Source: Lachnospiraceae bacterium
GTDB taxonomy: Bacteria > Bacillota > Clostridia > Lachnospirales > Lachnospiraceae
Assembly (NCBI GenBank): GCA_017542245.1
Contig: JAFXXN010000078.1
Coordinates: forward strand, 62,001 to 126,000
DNA length: 64,000 bases
Direction of reading: 5' to 3'
Part shown: in pieces, positions 35,893-43,773 of the stretch
Position numbering within the stretch: the stretch's first letter is position 1
Layout: each line of letters opens with the position of its first letter
Position numbers and translations under genes: made by a program
The notes under the pieces: model-generated
Seen by the model: only the letters and a program-made list of their open reading frames with translations
Told to the model about the DNA's origin: nothing
Database searches by the model: none

Positions 35893-36978
35893 ATGAAACG
35901 AGCAATCATCACTGGGGCTACAGGTGCTATCGGTATGGCCTTGATTAAAATGTTAGTTGAAAAGAATATTGAAGTTTTGGCCATCACACGCCCGGATTCT
36001 AAGCGGAATGACAGGTTAAAAAAACTTGCAGATTGTTATTCAGCTTCATCAGATAACAAGTTTGAGATTCTTGAATGGGACTTTTCGAAATTGTCCGAGT
36101 TGGAAAACAATACCGGTAAGGATTGGGATGTTTTCTTTCATCTTGCATGGGCAGGGGCTTCGGGTGCAGGCAGAAATGATATGTACCTTCAGAACGGGAA
36201 TGTCAGGATGTCTTTGGATGCTGTGGCACTGGCTAAAAGATTCGGATGCAGGAAGTTTGTTGGTGCCGGATCCCAGGCGGAGTATGGGAGACCGTATTTG
36301 AGAGCATTTTTTGATATGGCTGCAGGGAATATTTTTGATGAAGGTTCTGTTGAAGAATCTGATAATGAATCCAATAATGATTTTGATAATCAAAAGATAA
36401 TAAGTAGAATATGTAGTTTAAATGATAGAGAGGAGTTTAGATTAACTCCCCATACTCCTACATTTCCGGAGATGGGATATGGTTACGCAAAGCTCTGTTC
36501 AGGTTATATGACAAGGGATTATGCTCAGCAATTAGGGCTAGAACATAACTGGCTTCGCATACTAAGTGTTTATGGTCCGTATGATGGGGATAATTCTATG
36601 ATGATGCAGGCTATAAAGGGCTTTGTGGACGGTATATCCCCTGACTTTACCAAGGGAGAGCAGATATGGGACTATGTATACAGTAAAGATGCTGCTCGGG
36701 CATTCTATGATGTGGCAGAAAATGGGATTTCTGGCAAGACATATGTACTTGGCAGTGAGGAGGAACGACCGCTTGCAGAGTATCTGACTATTGCAAGAGA
36801 TATCATCTGTCCGGGTCTTGAATTGAAGCTTGGTACCCGTCCCTATGGAGATAATCAGGTAATGTTTTTAGTAGCTGATTCTTCTGAATTAAAGAAAGAT
36901 ACCGGTTTTGAGTGCAGGTATTCATTTGAGGACGGTATCAGGGAGACTGCGGATTGGGTATGTTCGTTAAACCAATAA
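35893..36978 (+). CDS. NAD(P)-dependent sugar epimerase/reductase (extended SDR), YerF-like role possible
   Basis: An extended short-chain dehydrogenase on nucleotide sugars. TGATGAIGMALIKML is the NAD-binding glycine loop, FHLAWAGASG follows, and YGYAK holds the catalytic Tyr and Lys. Between GAGSQAEYG and the YxxxK motif is an acidic, Asn-rich insert of about 45 residues (EGSVEESDNESNND) not seen in usual relatives. Start at ATG 35893 after AAGGGG; the TTG at 35872 precedes that site. In this cluster it may reduce the keto group of the CDP-sugar, as YerF or abequose synthase do. Exact reaction not certain. Confidence 0.75.
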   Translation: MKRAIITGATGAIGMALIKMLVEKNIEVLAITRPDSKRNDRLKKLADCYSASSDNKFEILEWDFSKLSELENNTGKDWDVFFHLAWAGASGAGRNDMYLQNGNVRMSLDAVALAKRFGCRKFVGAGSQAEYGRPYLRAFFDMAAGNIFDEGSVEESDNESNNDFDNQKIISRICSLNDREEFRLTPHTPTFPEMGYGYAKLCSGYMTRDYAQQLGLEHNWLRILSVYGPYDGDNSMMMQAIKGFVDGISPDFTKGEQIWDYVYSKDAARAFYDVAENGISGKTYVLGSEEERPLAEYLTIARDIICPGLELKLGTRPYGDNQVMFLVADSSELKKDTGFECRYSFEDGIRETADWVCSLNQ

Positions 36979-37003
36979 TAGATTTATAAAGAGGAACTCT
37001 CTT

Positions 37004-38155
37004 ATGAATAGATATATGTTTGATTTTTATAAAAATAAATCGATTTTTATCACAGGTCACACCGGATTTAAGGGTTCGTGGATGTGCCGTGCTTTAGCGG
37101 AAATGGGGGCTAAGGTGACGGGGTATTCTCTTGTACCGCCTACGGTTCCGAGCTTGTATGACGAGGCAGGAATAGACCGGGATGTGAAGTCTGTAATCGG
37201 TGATATCAGGGATTATGATACACTTAATAAGGCGTTTTTTGAAGCCGAACCGGAAATAGTCATCCATATGGCGGCCCAGCCAATTGTCCGTGACAGCTAT
37301 AAAAATCCTAGATACACTTATGAGACCAATGTGATGGGTACGGTGAATATCCTGGAGTGTGTAAGGGAGTATAATGATGCCCATAGAAAAGCCGGAGATG
37401 GTAAGGCGATTAAGTCGTTCCTGAATGTTACTACTGATAAGGTGTACCTTAATCGTGAGTGGGAGCGTGGGTATAAAGAAGATGACGAGTTGGACGGATA
37501 CGATCCATATTCAAATTCAAAGTCCTGCTCAGAGTTAGTGACACATGCGTATATGAGGAGCTTTTTTAGTGGAGTTATAGTCAGGTTGGATAATGTCTGT
37601 ACCGAGGAATTGAGCAGTGATGGAAATTTGTTTATTAATTATATCCCTGCCATTTCGACCGCCCGTGCAGGGAATGTTATAGGCGGTGGTGATTTTGCGA
37701 ATGACAGGATTATCCCGGATTGCGTTAGAGCTGTTATAAAGGGTGACGATATTATCATCCGCAATCCGCTGTCTTTCAGACCTTTCCAGCATGTATTGGA
37801 GCCTGTATTTGCGTATCTTATGATATCTATGAAGCAATATGAAGACAGAGACTTTGAAGGCTATTACAATGTCGGACCTGATGTGGAGGATTGCATTAAT
37901 GCAGGACAGATGGCTGATCTGTTTGTGAAGTTCTGGGGCGAGGGCTCAAAGTGGATAAATAAGTCTGATAATGGCCCTCATGAGGCGAATTTCCTGCATC
38001 TTGACTGTACCAAGCTTAAAAAAACTTTCGGCTGGGCTCCTGTCTGGAATGTCGAGATTGCAGTTCAAAAAACTGTGGAGTGGTACAAGGTCTGGCGCGA
38101 CAAGGGCGATGTCAGAGCTTTCATGACAGAGCAGATTAAAGATTTTGGAATGTAA
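37004..38155 (+). CDS. rfbG: CDP-glucose 4,6-dehydratase
   Basis: Converts CDP-glucose to CDP-4-keto-6-deoxyglucose, between rfbF and rfbH. Residues 16-27 (ITGHTGFKGSWM) are the family's own NAD loop. Then VIHMAAQPIVRDSY, and the catalytic VTTDKVYLN and YDPYSNSKSCSE (YxxxK). ARAGNVIGGGDFANDRIIPD is the typical substrate-binding stretch. Upstream of it is an extra segment (NVCTEELSSDGNLFINY, about residues 194-215) absent in usual RfbG. 383 aa, slightly longer than the usual 355-360. Last enzyme gene of the CDP-sugar set. Confidence 0.93.
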   Translation: MNRYMFDFYKNKSIFITGHTGFKGSWMCRALAEMGAKVTGYSLVPPTVPSLYDEAGIDRDVKSVIGDIRDYDTLNKAFFEAEPEIVIHMAAQPIVRDSYKNPRYTYETNVMGTVNILECVREYNDAHRKAGDGKAIKSFLNVTTDKVYLNREWERGYKEDDELDGYDPYSNSKSCSELVTHAYMRSFFSGVIVRLDNVCTEELSSDGNLFINYIPAISTARAGNVIGGGDFANDRIIPDCVRAVIKGDDIIIRNPLSFRPFQHVLEPVFAYLMISMKQYEDRDFEGYYNVGPDVEDCINAGQMADLFVKFWGEGSKWINKSDNGPHEANFLHLDCTKLKKTFGWAPVWNVEIAVQKTVEWYKVWRDKGDVRAFMTEQIKDFGM

Positions 38156-38231
38156 ATGTTTACCGGGACAGGTTTCATTAAGTAAACAAAATAAAGAAAA
38201 CTAAAGAAGATGACTTCATTAAGGAGTAACC

Positions 38232-38708
38232 ATGGCTTTAGATACTATTTGCCCGCATTGCAAGAAAAAGGTGATATTAAGTTATAAGATTGTAAATCCA
38301 TATCTTTATGGCAGCAAGATTAGAAAATGTCCTAAATGCGGCGGGGAGATTTTTGATAACAGGTGGCGAGAGGTCGCTATACAGGGATTTGATCCCGTAC
38401 AGGATACGGAAGTAAAATATTCTTCCTGGTTTGGCTTTGGATTGATTGCATCGGCTTTAATGCTCATGCGCATGGATCCGGCAAAACTGCCGTTCGGAAG
38501 CCCCACGATGTTTAGAGTCGGCATTTGGTTCCTTTTTATTCTCGGAGGAATTATTTTGATTATTTTCTTCCGGCATATATTTGGCTTTGTTAAAAGAAAG
38601 AACGCGAAATATATGGCTGAATCCATACAGAGGATGAAGGATCCGGATTATGTGAATAAGTTGAGGTCTAAAGGGATAAAGATTCCGGAAAAGTATACGA
38701 TTACATGA
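38232..38708 (+). CDS. Zinc-ribbon membrane protein of unknown function
   Basis: 158 aa. Two Cys pairs near the N-terminus (CPHCKKK at 8-14 and CPKCGGE at 37-43) form a likely zinc ribbon. Two hydrophobic stretches follow (about 67-80 and 95-118), and the basic C-terminus ends IPEKYTIT. AAGGAG precedes the ATG. It probably sits in the membrane with both ends inside. It is not clearly part of the polysaccharide locus. I know no function for it. Confidence 0.65.
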   Translation: MALDTICPHCKKKVILSYKIVNPYLYGSKIRKCPKCGGEIFDNRWREVAIQGFDPVQDTEVKYSSWFGFGLIASALMLMRMDPAKLPFGSPTMFRVGIWFLFILGGIILIIFFRHIFGFVKRKNAKYMAESIQRMKDPDYVNKLRSKGIKIPEKYTIT

Positions 38709-38731
38709 TTGGGTGGAAAGGAGATTATATT

Positions 38732-40336
38732 TTGAAAAGATTTAATACGACCGCAGTTTGTATACCGGAAGAAAACTATATGGTTGATATCTCCGAAGAA
38801 GTTATTGCGATTGCTAAGCTTGTTGATGAGAAAAAATATTTTACTATTAACAGAGCGAGACAATATGGGAAAACTACTACACTTACAGCTTTAGACAGGT
38901 ATCTTTCTGATAGGTATGATGTTATCGCCTTAGACTTCCAGGATATGACGGATGCAGTATTTATCGACGAGGATTCCTTTACCAGAGGTCTGGCACAGGT
39001 ATTATGTGATACAAGAGATTCTATAGGTATACCTTTAGCTGAAAAAATGTATGATGAGTTCAAACATTTTGTTAAAGAAGAAAAGCAGCTAGTACTAAAT
39101 GATCTTTTTCGCCTATTTGATTTATGGTGTAAAGAAAATGAGAAGCCTATTGTATTGATTATTGATGAAGTTGACAGTGCAACAAATAATCAGGTATTTT
39201 TAGATTTCTTGGGAAAGCTTCGTTCGAGTTATCTTAAAAGACAGAAGAATGCTGCATATAAGACTTTTCAATCGGTAATACTTGCAGGTGTAACAGATGT
39301 AAAGCATCTAAAAAGCAAAATTCGTGAGGATGCTTATTCGAAAGAAAACAGTCCATGGAATATCGCAGCGGATTTTAATATTGACATGAGTTTGTCAGCA
39401 TCGGGCATAAAAGGAATGCTTGATGAGTATGAATCAGATCATCATACAGGGATGGATACCGGTGATATTGCTAAAAAAATTCGTGAGTATACAAACGGAT
39501 ATCCGTTCCTTGTAAGCAGGATCTGCCAACTGATTGATGAGAGGTTTGTTCCGGATGTGTTTGTATCTTTGAATGAGGCATGGTCAGCAGATGGAGTTGA
39601 ACAGGCCGTTAAGATGATCATCACAGAGAAAAATACTTTGTTTGATTCTTTGATGGGGAAAATCAGGGACTATGATAAACTTAGATCCCAGCTGGAATAC
39701 CTGCTTTTCAGAGGAGAGACCATAGAGTATCTTCCGGATAATAAAGAGCAGGAACAGCTGATGATGTATGGGTTTATTGTAAATGATCATAACACTGTGG
39801 CTGTAGCAAATAAGATATTTGAAATGAGGCTCTATAAGTATTTTGTCGGTGAAAGCAGGTTTTCTGCTAGTATGAGGAGAGAGGCTCTTAAGGATAAGCC
39901 GGAGTTTATCAAAAACGGGGAATTGGATATTCCTCTGATAATGGAGCGGTTTATAGCATGTCAAAATATTATCCGCAACATGAATGATGAGATGGAAGAG
40001 AAGAAGTTTATAGAGGAAGAGGGCAGGGAAAGATTCCTTACATATCTTTCACCGATTATAAACGGAGTTGGAACATATAGCGTCGAGGATAGTACAGCAA
40101 ATTCCATGAGGATGGATGTTGTTATACATTATAATGGTAAACGTTATATCATAGAATTGAAGATCTGGCATGGTGAGAGATATAATGAAAAAGGTGAAGC
40201 CCAGATTATGGAATATCTGGACCGATTTGATCTAAATACCGGTTATATGCTGAGTTTCAATTTCAACAAGAATAAGAAACCCGGAGTTGAGCAGGTTCAT
40301 ATCGGAGACAAGCTGTTGTATGAAGGGATTGTATAG
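38732..40336 (+). CDS. AAA-ATPase-like protein with C-terminal PD-(D/E)XK nuclease-like domain
   Basis: Start is TTG 38732, eight bases after AAAGGAG (38717-38723); the ATG at 38705 lies before that site and overlaps the previous stop. The N-terminal domain has a shortened P-loop (RARQYGKTTTL, about 42-52), Walker B VLIIDEVDSATN near 143 and DITTGYP-like NGYPFLV further on. The C-terminal 60 residues hold MRMDVVIHYNGKRYIIELKIW, the D...ExK pattern of PD-(D/E)XK nucleases (DUF1703/PDDEXK_9 type). These proteins are many in gut Clostridia and Bacteroidetes; their role is unsettled. 534 aa. Confidence 0.7.
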   Translation: MKRFNTTAVCIPEENYMVDISEEVIAIAKLVDEKKYFTINRARQYGKTTTLTALDRYLSDRYDVIALDFQDMTDAVFIDEDSFTRGLAQVLCDTRDSIGIPLAEKMYDEFKHFVKEEKQLVLNDLFRLFDLWCKENEKPIVLIIDEVDSATNNQVFLDFLGKLRSSYLKRQKNAAYKTFQSVILAGVTDVKHLKSKIREDAYSKENSPWNIAADFNIDMSLSASGIKGMLDEYESDHHTGMDTGDIAKKIREYTNGYPFLVSRICQLIDERFVPDVFVSLNEAWSADGVEQAVKMIITEKNTLFDSLMGKIRDYDKLRSQLEYLLFRGETIEYLPDNKEQEQLMMYGFIVNDHNTVAVANKIFEMRLYKYFVGESRFSASMRREALKDKPEFIKNGELDIPLIMERFIACQNIIRNMNDEMEEKKFIEEEGRERFLTYLSPIINGVGTYSVEDSTANSMRMDVVIHYNGKRYIIELKIWHGERYNEKGEAQIMEYLDRFDLNTGYMLSFNFNKNKKPGVEQVHIGDKLLYEGIV

Positions 40337-40373
40337 ATTTGGGGTCTGACTCCTTTGAGAAAGAGGAACTGAT

Positions 40374-40529
40374 TTGACATTTGAAGGTATTCTAATTTAT
40401 ATAATAGAAAATATCGGTTGGGGAATAGCTATTTTTATCATTGGGACTTCCGTGGTTGTTTTTGGTATGATAAGAATTCTGCGTGGTACAGAAGATACCC
40501 TCCAGAAAATTGGAGTGTGGAGGACATAG
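40374..40529 (+). CDS. Small single-span membrane protein, 51 aa
   Basis: TTG start at 40374, six bases after AGAGGA. It encodes MTFEGILIYIIENIGWG, then a hydrophobic span (AIFIIGTSVVVFGMI) and a basic tail ending GVWRT. The stop at 40527-40529 is one base before the next gene's ATG, and the next gene's ribosome binding site (GGAGG, 40518-40522) lies inside this ORF, a sign of translational coupling. The frame, site and membrane span together make it a likely real gene. Function unknown. Confidence 0.55.
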   Translation: MTFEGILIYIIENIGWGIAIFIIGTSVVVFGMIRILRGTEDTLQKIGVWRT

Positions 40530-40530
40530 G

Positions 40531-41541
40531 ATGATAGATATAAGACAGATTTTTGAAACAAATAAGTCTTTAATAGGTGAGGTGGACAGAGCTATAGCTT
40601 ATTTTCGTATCGGCAGATATGATAAGGCTCTTGAATGGGTAGCTGATACCGCTGATGAGATTCATTTTGTGGCAGACGGGGTTATGGAGAACCGGGAGTA
40701 TTTTGATTCTATTTCGACAGATTATATAAATGAGATGTTGCAGAATATTCTTGATGCTACTCAGAACAAGGATTATGTTCTTTTGGCAGATTTGTATGAT
40801 ATGCAGCTTGCCACTTTCATATGTGGTGTGCAGGAACATATTTTAAAACGTGAGCAGTACCTCTTGTTTGATAATGACGAATACAGGGAAAACATTAATT
40901 CACTTAAAACGGTCTTAAGGGAAATGATTGAGGAACGTGATGATCTGACTGTTGATGAGCAGAAGCGTTTTAGGGTAAATCTAAACGCAAAACTGGATGA
41001 CATTTTTGATCCTTCGGCGCTGTTAAATAAAGGTTTTAACCTTGAATTTACTTCTTCCGGGCTTATGACCATAGCGGCTCCGTTTGGCGGCGGACGGATA
41101 TATCTGCATTCTAACGGACGTGTTGTTAATGAATCCATACAGCTGGCACTTAGCTGGTTCGATCCGATAGTGGATGAATATATTGTATATGGGTTCGGTA
41201 TGGGATATCATATAGAGGAGTTGAACTGCTTAGCACCGGATAAGAGAATAGTTATCTATGAGTCGGATCTTGATGTTCTAAGACTTTATTGTGCTTTTTC
41301 GGACGGAGCTGAAATTCTTTCAAAGGAAAATATCTTTGTGGTGTATGACAGGGATATGAGCGTCCTTCAAAGACGTATAGGCTCGGTAAGTACGATGAAT
41401 GAGGATGGAAAGTTTGTTTTTGTGGGGCAGGACGGTAAGATAGTAAAAGTCTGTGTACATTATCCTTCATACAGAAGAAGCCCCGGATGCCCGGCAATCG
41501 ACGCAGCACTTCCTTGGAAGAGGATTGTTGAAAGCTGCTGA
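40531..41541 (+). CDS. MptE/MAF (DUF115)-like protein, probably partial domain set, 336 aa
   Basis: Start is ATG 40531 behind GGAGG; the ATG at 40483 lies inside the small ORF region and lacks a site. The N-terminal 150 residues are helical. The middle has EYIVYGFGMGYHIEEL, and RIVIYESDLDVLRLY follows, the glycine loop and acidic strand seen at the N-terminus of motility-accessory-factor/MptE-like proteins. The usual C-terminal catalytic half of such proteins (total about 600 aa) is missing: this one stops soon after. It may be a shortened homologue with a different role. No flagellar gene is near. Confidence 0.5.
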   Translation: MIDIRQIFETNKSLIGEVDRAIAYFRIGRYDKALEWVADTADEIHFVADGVMENREYFDSISTDYINEMLQNILDATQNKDYVLLADLYDMQLATFICGVQEHILKREQYLLFDNDEYRENINSLKTVLREMIEERDDLTVDEQKRFRVNLNAKLDDIFDPSALLNKGFNLEFTSSGLMTIAAPFGGGRIYLHSNGRVVNESIQLALSWFDPIVDEYIVYGFGMGYHIEELNCLAPDKRIVIYESDLDVLRLYCAFSDGAEILSKENIFVVYDRDMSVLQRRIGSVSTMNEDGKFVFVGQDGKIVKVCVHYPSYRRSPGCPAIDAALPWKRIVESC

Positions 41542-41596
41542 AGGCTAAAAAATATATGTTAATATGTATAAATAAACAGATAGGAGAATAAATAAG

Positions 41597-42544
41597 ATGA
41601 CTGATGAATATTCTGTAGTTTTGACAAAGCTTGTTGAGAAAATGAAACTGGAAAACTGTACTCCTGAGATTGATACGGGAAAGATTTTTATCACAAAACC
41701 CGATATTAACCGTCCTGCGCTTCAGCTGGCTGGTTTCATGGAGGATTTCGATAATGAGAGAATACAGATTATAGGAAATGTTGAGCATTCCTATATTAAG
41801 AGGCAGGATAACAAAGAGGAGATTTATGACCGTTTTCTTTCAAGCGGCATTCCCTGCGTTATTTTCTGTAACGGTTTTGAGTTAGAGCCTGCGCTTCTAG
41901 AGACAGCTATTAAATATCAGGTTCCGCTCCTAAGGACAGGAAAGACTACTTCTTCTCTTATGGCAGAAGTTATCAGGTGGCTTAACGTCGAGCTAGCACC
42001 GACTATGACCATACATGGTGTTCTGGTTGATGTTTACGGCGAAGGAATATTGATAACCGGTGAGAGCGGCATAGGTAAATCGGAGGCAGCTCTTGAGCTT
42101 ATAAAGCGTGGACACCGTCTGATTAGTGATGATGTTGTTGAGATAAAGAAGGTTAGTGATGATACGCTGGTTGGAACATCTCCTGAGATGACGAGGCATT
42201 TCATCGAGCTTCGCGGTATCGGCATTATAGATGTTAAGACCCTGTTCGGTGTTGAGAGCGTAAAGAATACAGGTACTATCGACCTGGTTATTAATCTTGA
42301 GGACTGGGACCGCGAGAAGGAATATGACCGTATGGGTCTCGAGGAGCATTATGTAAATTATCTCGGAAATAATGTTGTATGTCACAACATACCTATCAGA
42401 CCCGGACGTAACCTTGCAATTATCTGTGAGTCGGCAGCAGTTAACTGCAGGCAGAAGAAGATGGGCTACAATGCAGCTCAGACGCTTTATGAGCGAGCCA
42501 TTGCAAACATCAATGGTGTTAAACCTGAAATAAAAGAGTGGTAA
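41597..42544 (+). CDS. hprK: HPr kinase/phosphorylase
   Basis: Phosphorylates HPr or Crh on Ser46 when fructose bisphosphate and ATP are high, and reverses it with phosphate; the sensor of catabolite repression in Firmicutes. The N-terminal domain is family-typical (RIQIIGNVEHSYI, IPCVIFCNGFE). The P-loop is GESGIGKSE near 155-162, preceded by MTIHGVLVDV (His140) and followed by LISDDVVEI and the signature IELRGIGIIDVKTLFG. 315 aa, standard. Its likely target, a Crh-like protein, is encoded at 45722. Confidence 0.95.
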   Translation: MTDEYSVVLTKLVEKMKLENCTPEIDTGKIFITKPDINRPALQLAGFMEDFDNERIQIIGNVEHSYIKRQDNKEEIYDRFLSSGIPCVIFCNGFELEPALLETAIKYQVPLLRTGKTTSSLMAEVIRWLNVELAPTMTIHGVLVDVYGEGILITGESGIGKSEAALELIKRGHRLISDDVVEIKKVSDDTLVGTSPEMTRHFIELRGIGIIDVKTLFGVESVKNTGTIDLVINLEDWDREKEYDRMGLEEHYVNYLGNNVVCHNIPIRPGRNLAIICESAAVNCRQKKMGYNAAQTLYERAIANINGVKPEIKEW

Positions 42545-42547
42545 GTG

Positions 42548-42575
42548 TTGACAACGGTGAGTAAATATCTATAAT
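42548..42575 (+). promoter_or_regulatory. Consensus promoter before the glucokinase gene
   Basis: TTGACA (42548-42553), 16-base spacer, TATAAT (42570-42575). Both hexamers are exact. It lies just past the hprK stop, giving the glucokinase gene its own promoter with a leader of about 98 bases. Confidence 0.8.
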
Positions 42576-42679
42576 AAGATATTGGGAAAATTTTATAAAT
42601 GCTGGAAAGAAGCAACTTAGAAATTGTGGGATTTCGGGTGTTTAACAGATGTTAGAGGAATTATGAGAGGAGAATCTGT

Positions 42680-43621
42680 ATGAAATACTGTTTTGGTGTT
42701 GATATAGGCGGAACAACTATTAAGATGGGTCTTTTTACTGCTGAGGGCGAGCTTCTTGACAAGTGGGAGATAGTAACACGCCGTGAGAACGGCGGAGAGA
42801 ATGTGCCGGGAGATATTGCGGAAGCTATAAGCGGTAAATGCCTTGAGAAGAACATAGATAAGTCGGATATTACCGGCGTAGGCATCGGAGTTCCGGGTCC
42901 GGTTACTCCGGACGGTACAGTTATGAAATGTGCTAACCTTGGCTGGGGTATCTTTAATGTTAATGAGAAGATGTCGGCACTTACGGGTCTAAAGTGCAGT
43001 GCACTTAATGATGCAAATGCTGCAGCTCTCGGTGAACTTTGGCGCGGAAGTGCTAAAGGATATAAGAATCTGGTATTTATTACGCTTGGAACCGGTGTTG
43101 GCGGCGGTATCGTCATAGACGGCAGAATAGTTCACGGCATTCACGGCGGCGGCGGTGAGATTGGACACATCGTTGTAAATCCTAAGGAAGAGGCAGTCTG
43201 TGGATGCGGCGGACACGGACATTTGGAGCAGTATGCTTCTGCAACAGGTATTGTACGTATGGCTAAGATTGAGTTAAGCAAGCCGGAGTGTACAAGTTCA
43301 CTTAAAAATGTTGAGAATATTACCTGTAAAGATATCTTTGATGCTGCAAAAGCAGGTGATAAAACTGCCTGTGAACTGGTTGATACCATGTGTTCATATC
43401 TTGCATTTGCTCTTTCGGGAGTGGCAGCTACCTGCGACCCTGAGGTTTATGTTATCGGCGGCGGTGTTTCGAAGGCAGGTACAGTCATAACAGATACCGT
43501 AAAGAAGCATTTTATGTCCAATAATATGAATGTGCTCACAAAGTCGGAGTTTAAGCTTGCAGAGCTCGGAAATGATGCCGGTATCTATGGAGCGGCATAC
43601 CTGACTATTTCTGAAGGTTGA
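42680..43621 (+). CDS. glk: ROK-family glucokinase
   Basis: Phosphorylates glucose to glucose 6-phosphate. DIGGTTIKMGLF is the N-terminal ATP-binding motif. The acidic ALNDANAAALGE holds the catalytic Asp, and GTGVGGGIVIDG follows. The zinc site region reads CGCGGHGHLEQYAS: the first two Cys are kept, but the last Cys of the usual CxCGxxGCxE is a His. 313 aa, normal. Its own promoter and a strong GAGAGGAG site precede it. Next to hprK, it belongs to sugar metabolism; a different sugar cannot be excluded within the ROK family. Confidence 0.9.
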   Translation: MKYCFGVDIGGTTIKMGLFTAEGELLDKWEIVTRRENGGENVPGDIAEAISGKCLEKNIDKSDITGVGIGVPGPVTPDGTVMKCANLGWGIFNVNEKMSALTGLKCSALNDANAAALGELWRGSAKGYKNLVFITLGTGVGGGIVIDGRIVHGIHGGGGEIGHIVVNPKEEAVCGCGGHGHLEQYASATGIVRMAKIELSKPECTSSLKNVENITCKDIFDAAKAGDKTACELVDTMCSYLAFALSGVAATCDPEVYVIGGGVSKAGTVITDTVKKHFMSNNMNVLTKSEFKLAELGNDAGIYGAAYLTISEG

Positions 43622-43659
43622 ATTCTTTCTGGGTAGAAATTTGCCAATAGAATTTGATC

Positions 43660-43742
43660 ACACCTCATCCGGCTGCTTCGCAGCCACCTTCCCCTGTGAG
43701 GGGAAGGCTTAATGGGAAACTCTGAAGGCGTTTTCGAGGTGA
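43660..43742 (+). repeat. MITE-like palindromic repeat element
   Basis: CACCTC at 43661-43666 and GAGGTG at 43736-43741 form short terminal inverted repeats. Inside are two perfect hairpins: GGCTGC/GCAGCC (43671-43685) and CCTTCCCC/GGGGAAGG (43687-43707). The right-hand 28 bases recur at 33583. The palindromic core is of a kind seen scattered between genes in Lachnospiraceae. Confidence 0.6.
43715..43742 (+). repeat. Dispersed intergenic repeat, copy 3 (right end of the element)
   Basis: GGAAACTCTGAAGGCGTTTT followed by CGAGGTGA, with 26 of 28 bases like the copy at 33583. It forms the right end of the palindromic element before murB. Confidence 0.65.
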
Positions 43743-43773
43743 CAATAACAATCATAAAATGAGGAGTATCGTT

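Noticed and set aside
30052-38155. Naming the product sugar yersiniose A
   Set aside because: The extra aldolase, the lack of a visible E3 reductase and unknown donor acid make the exact sugar uncertain.
41252-41788. 178-residue minus-strand frame over the end of the MptE-like gene and hprK
   Set aside because: Overlaps two recognisable genes in the opposite direction, with no motif of its own.
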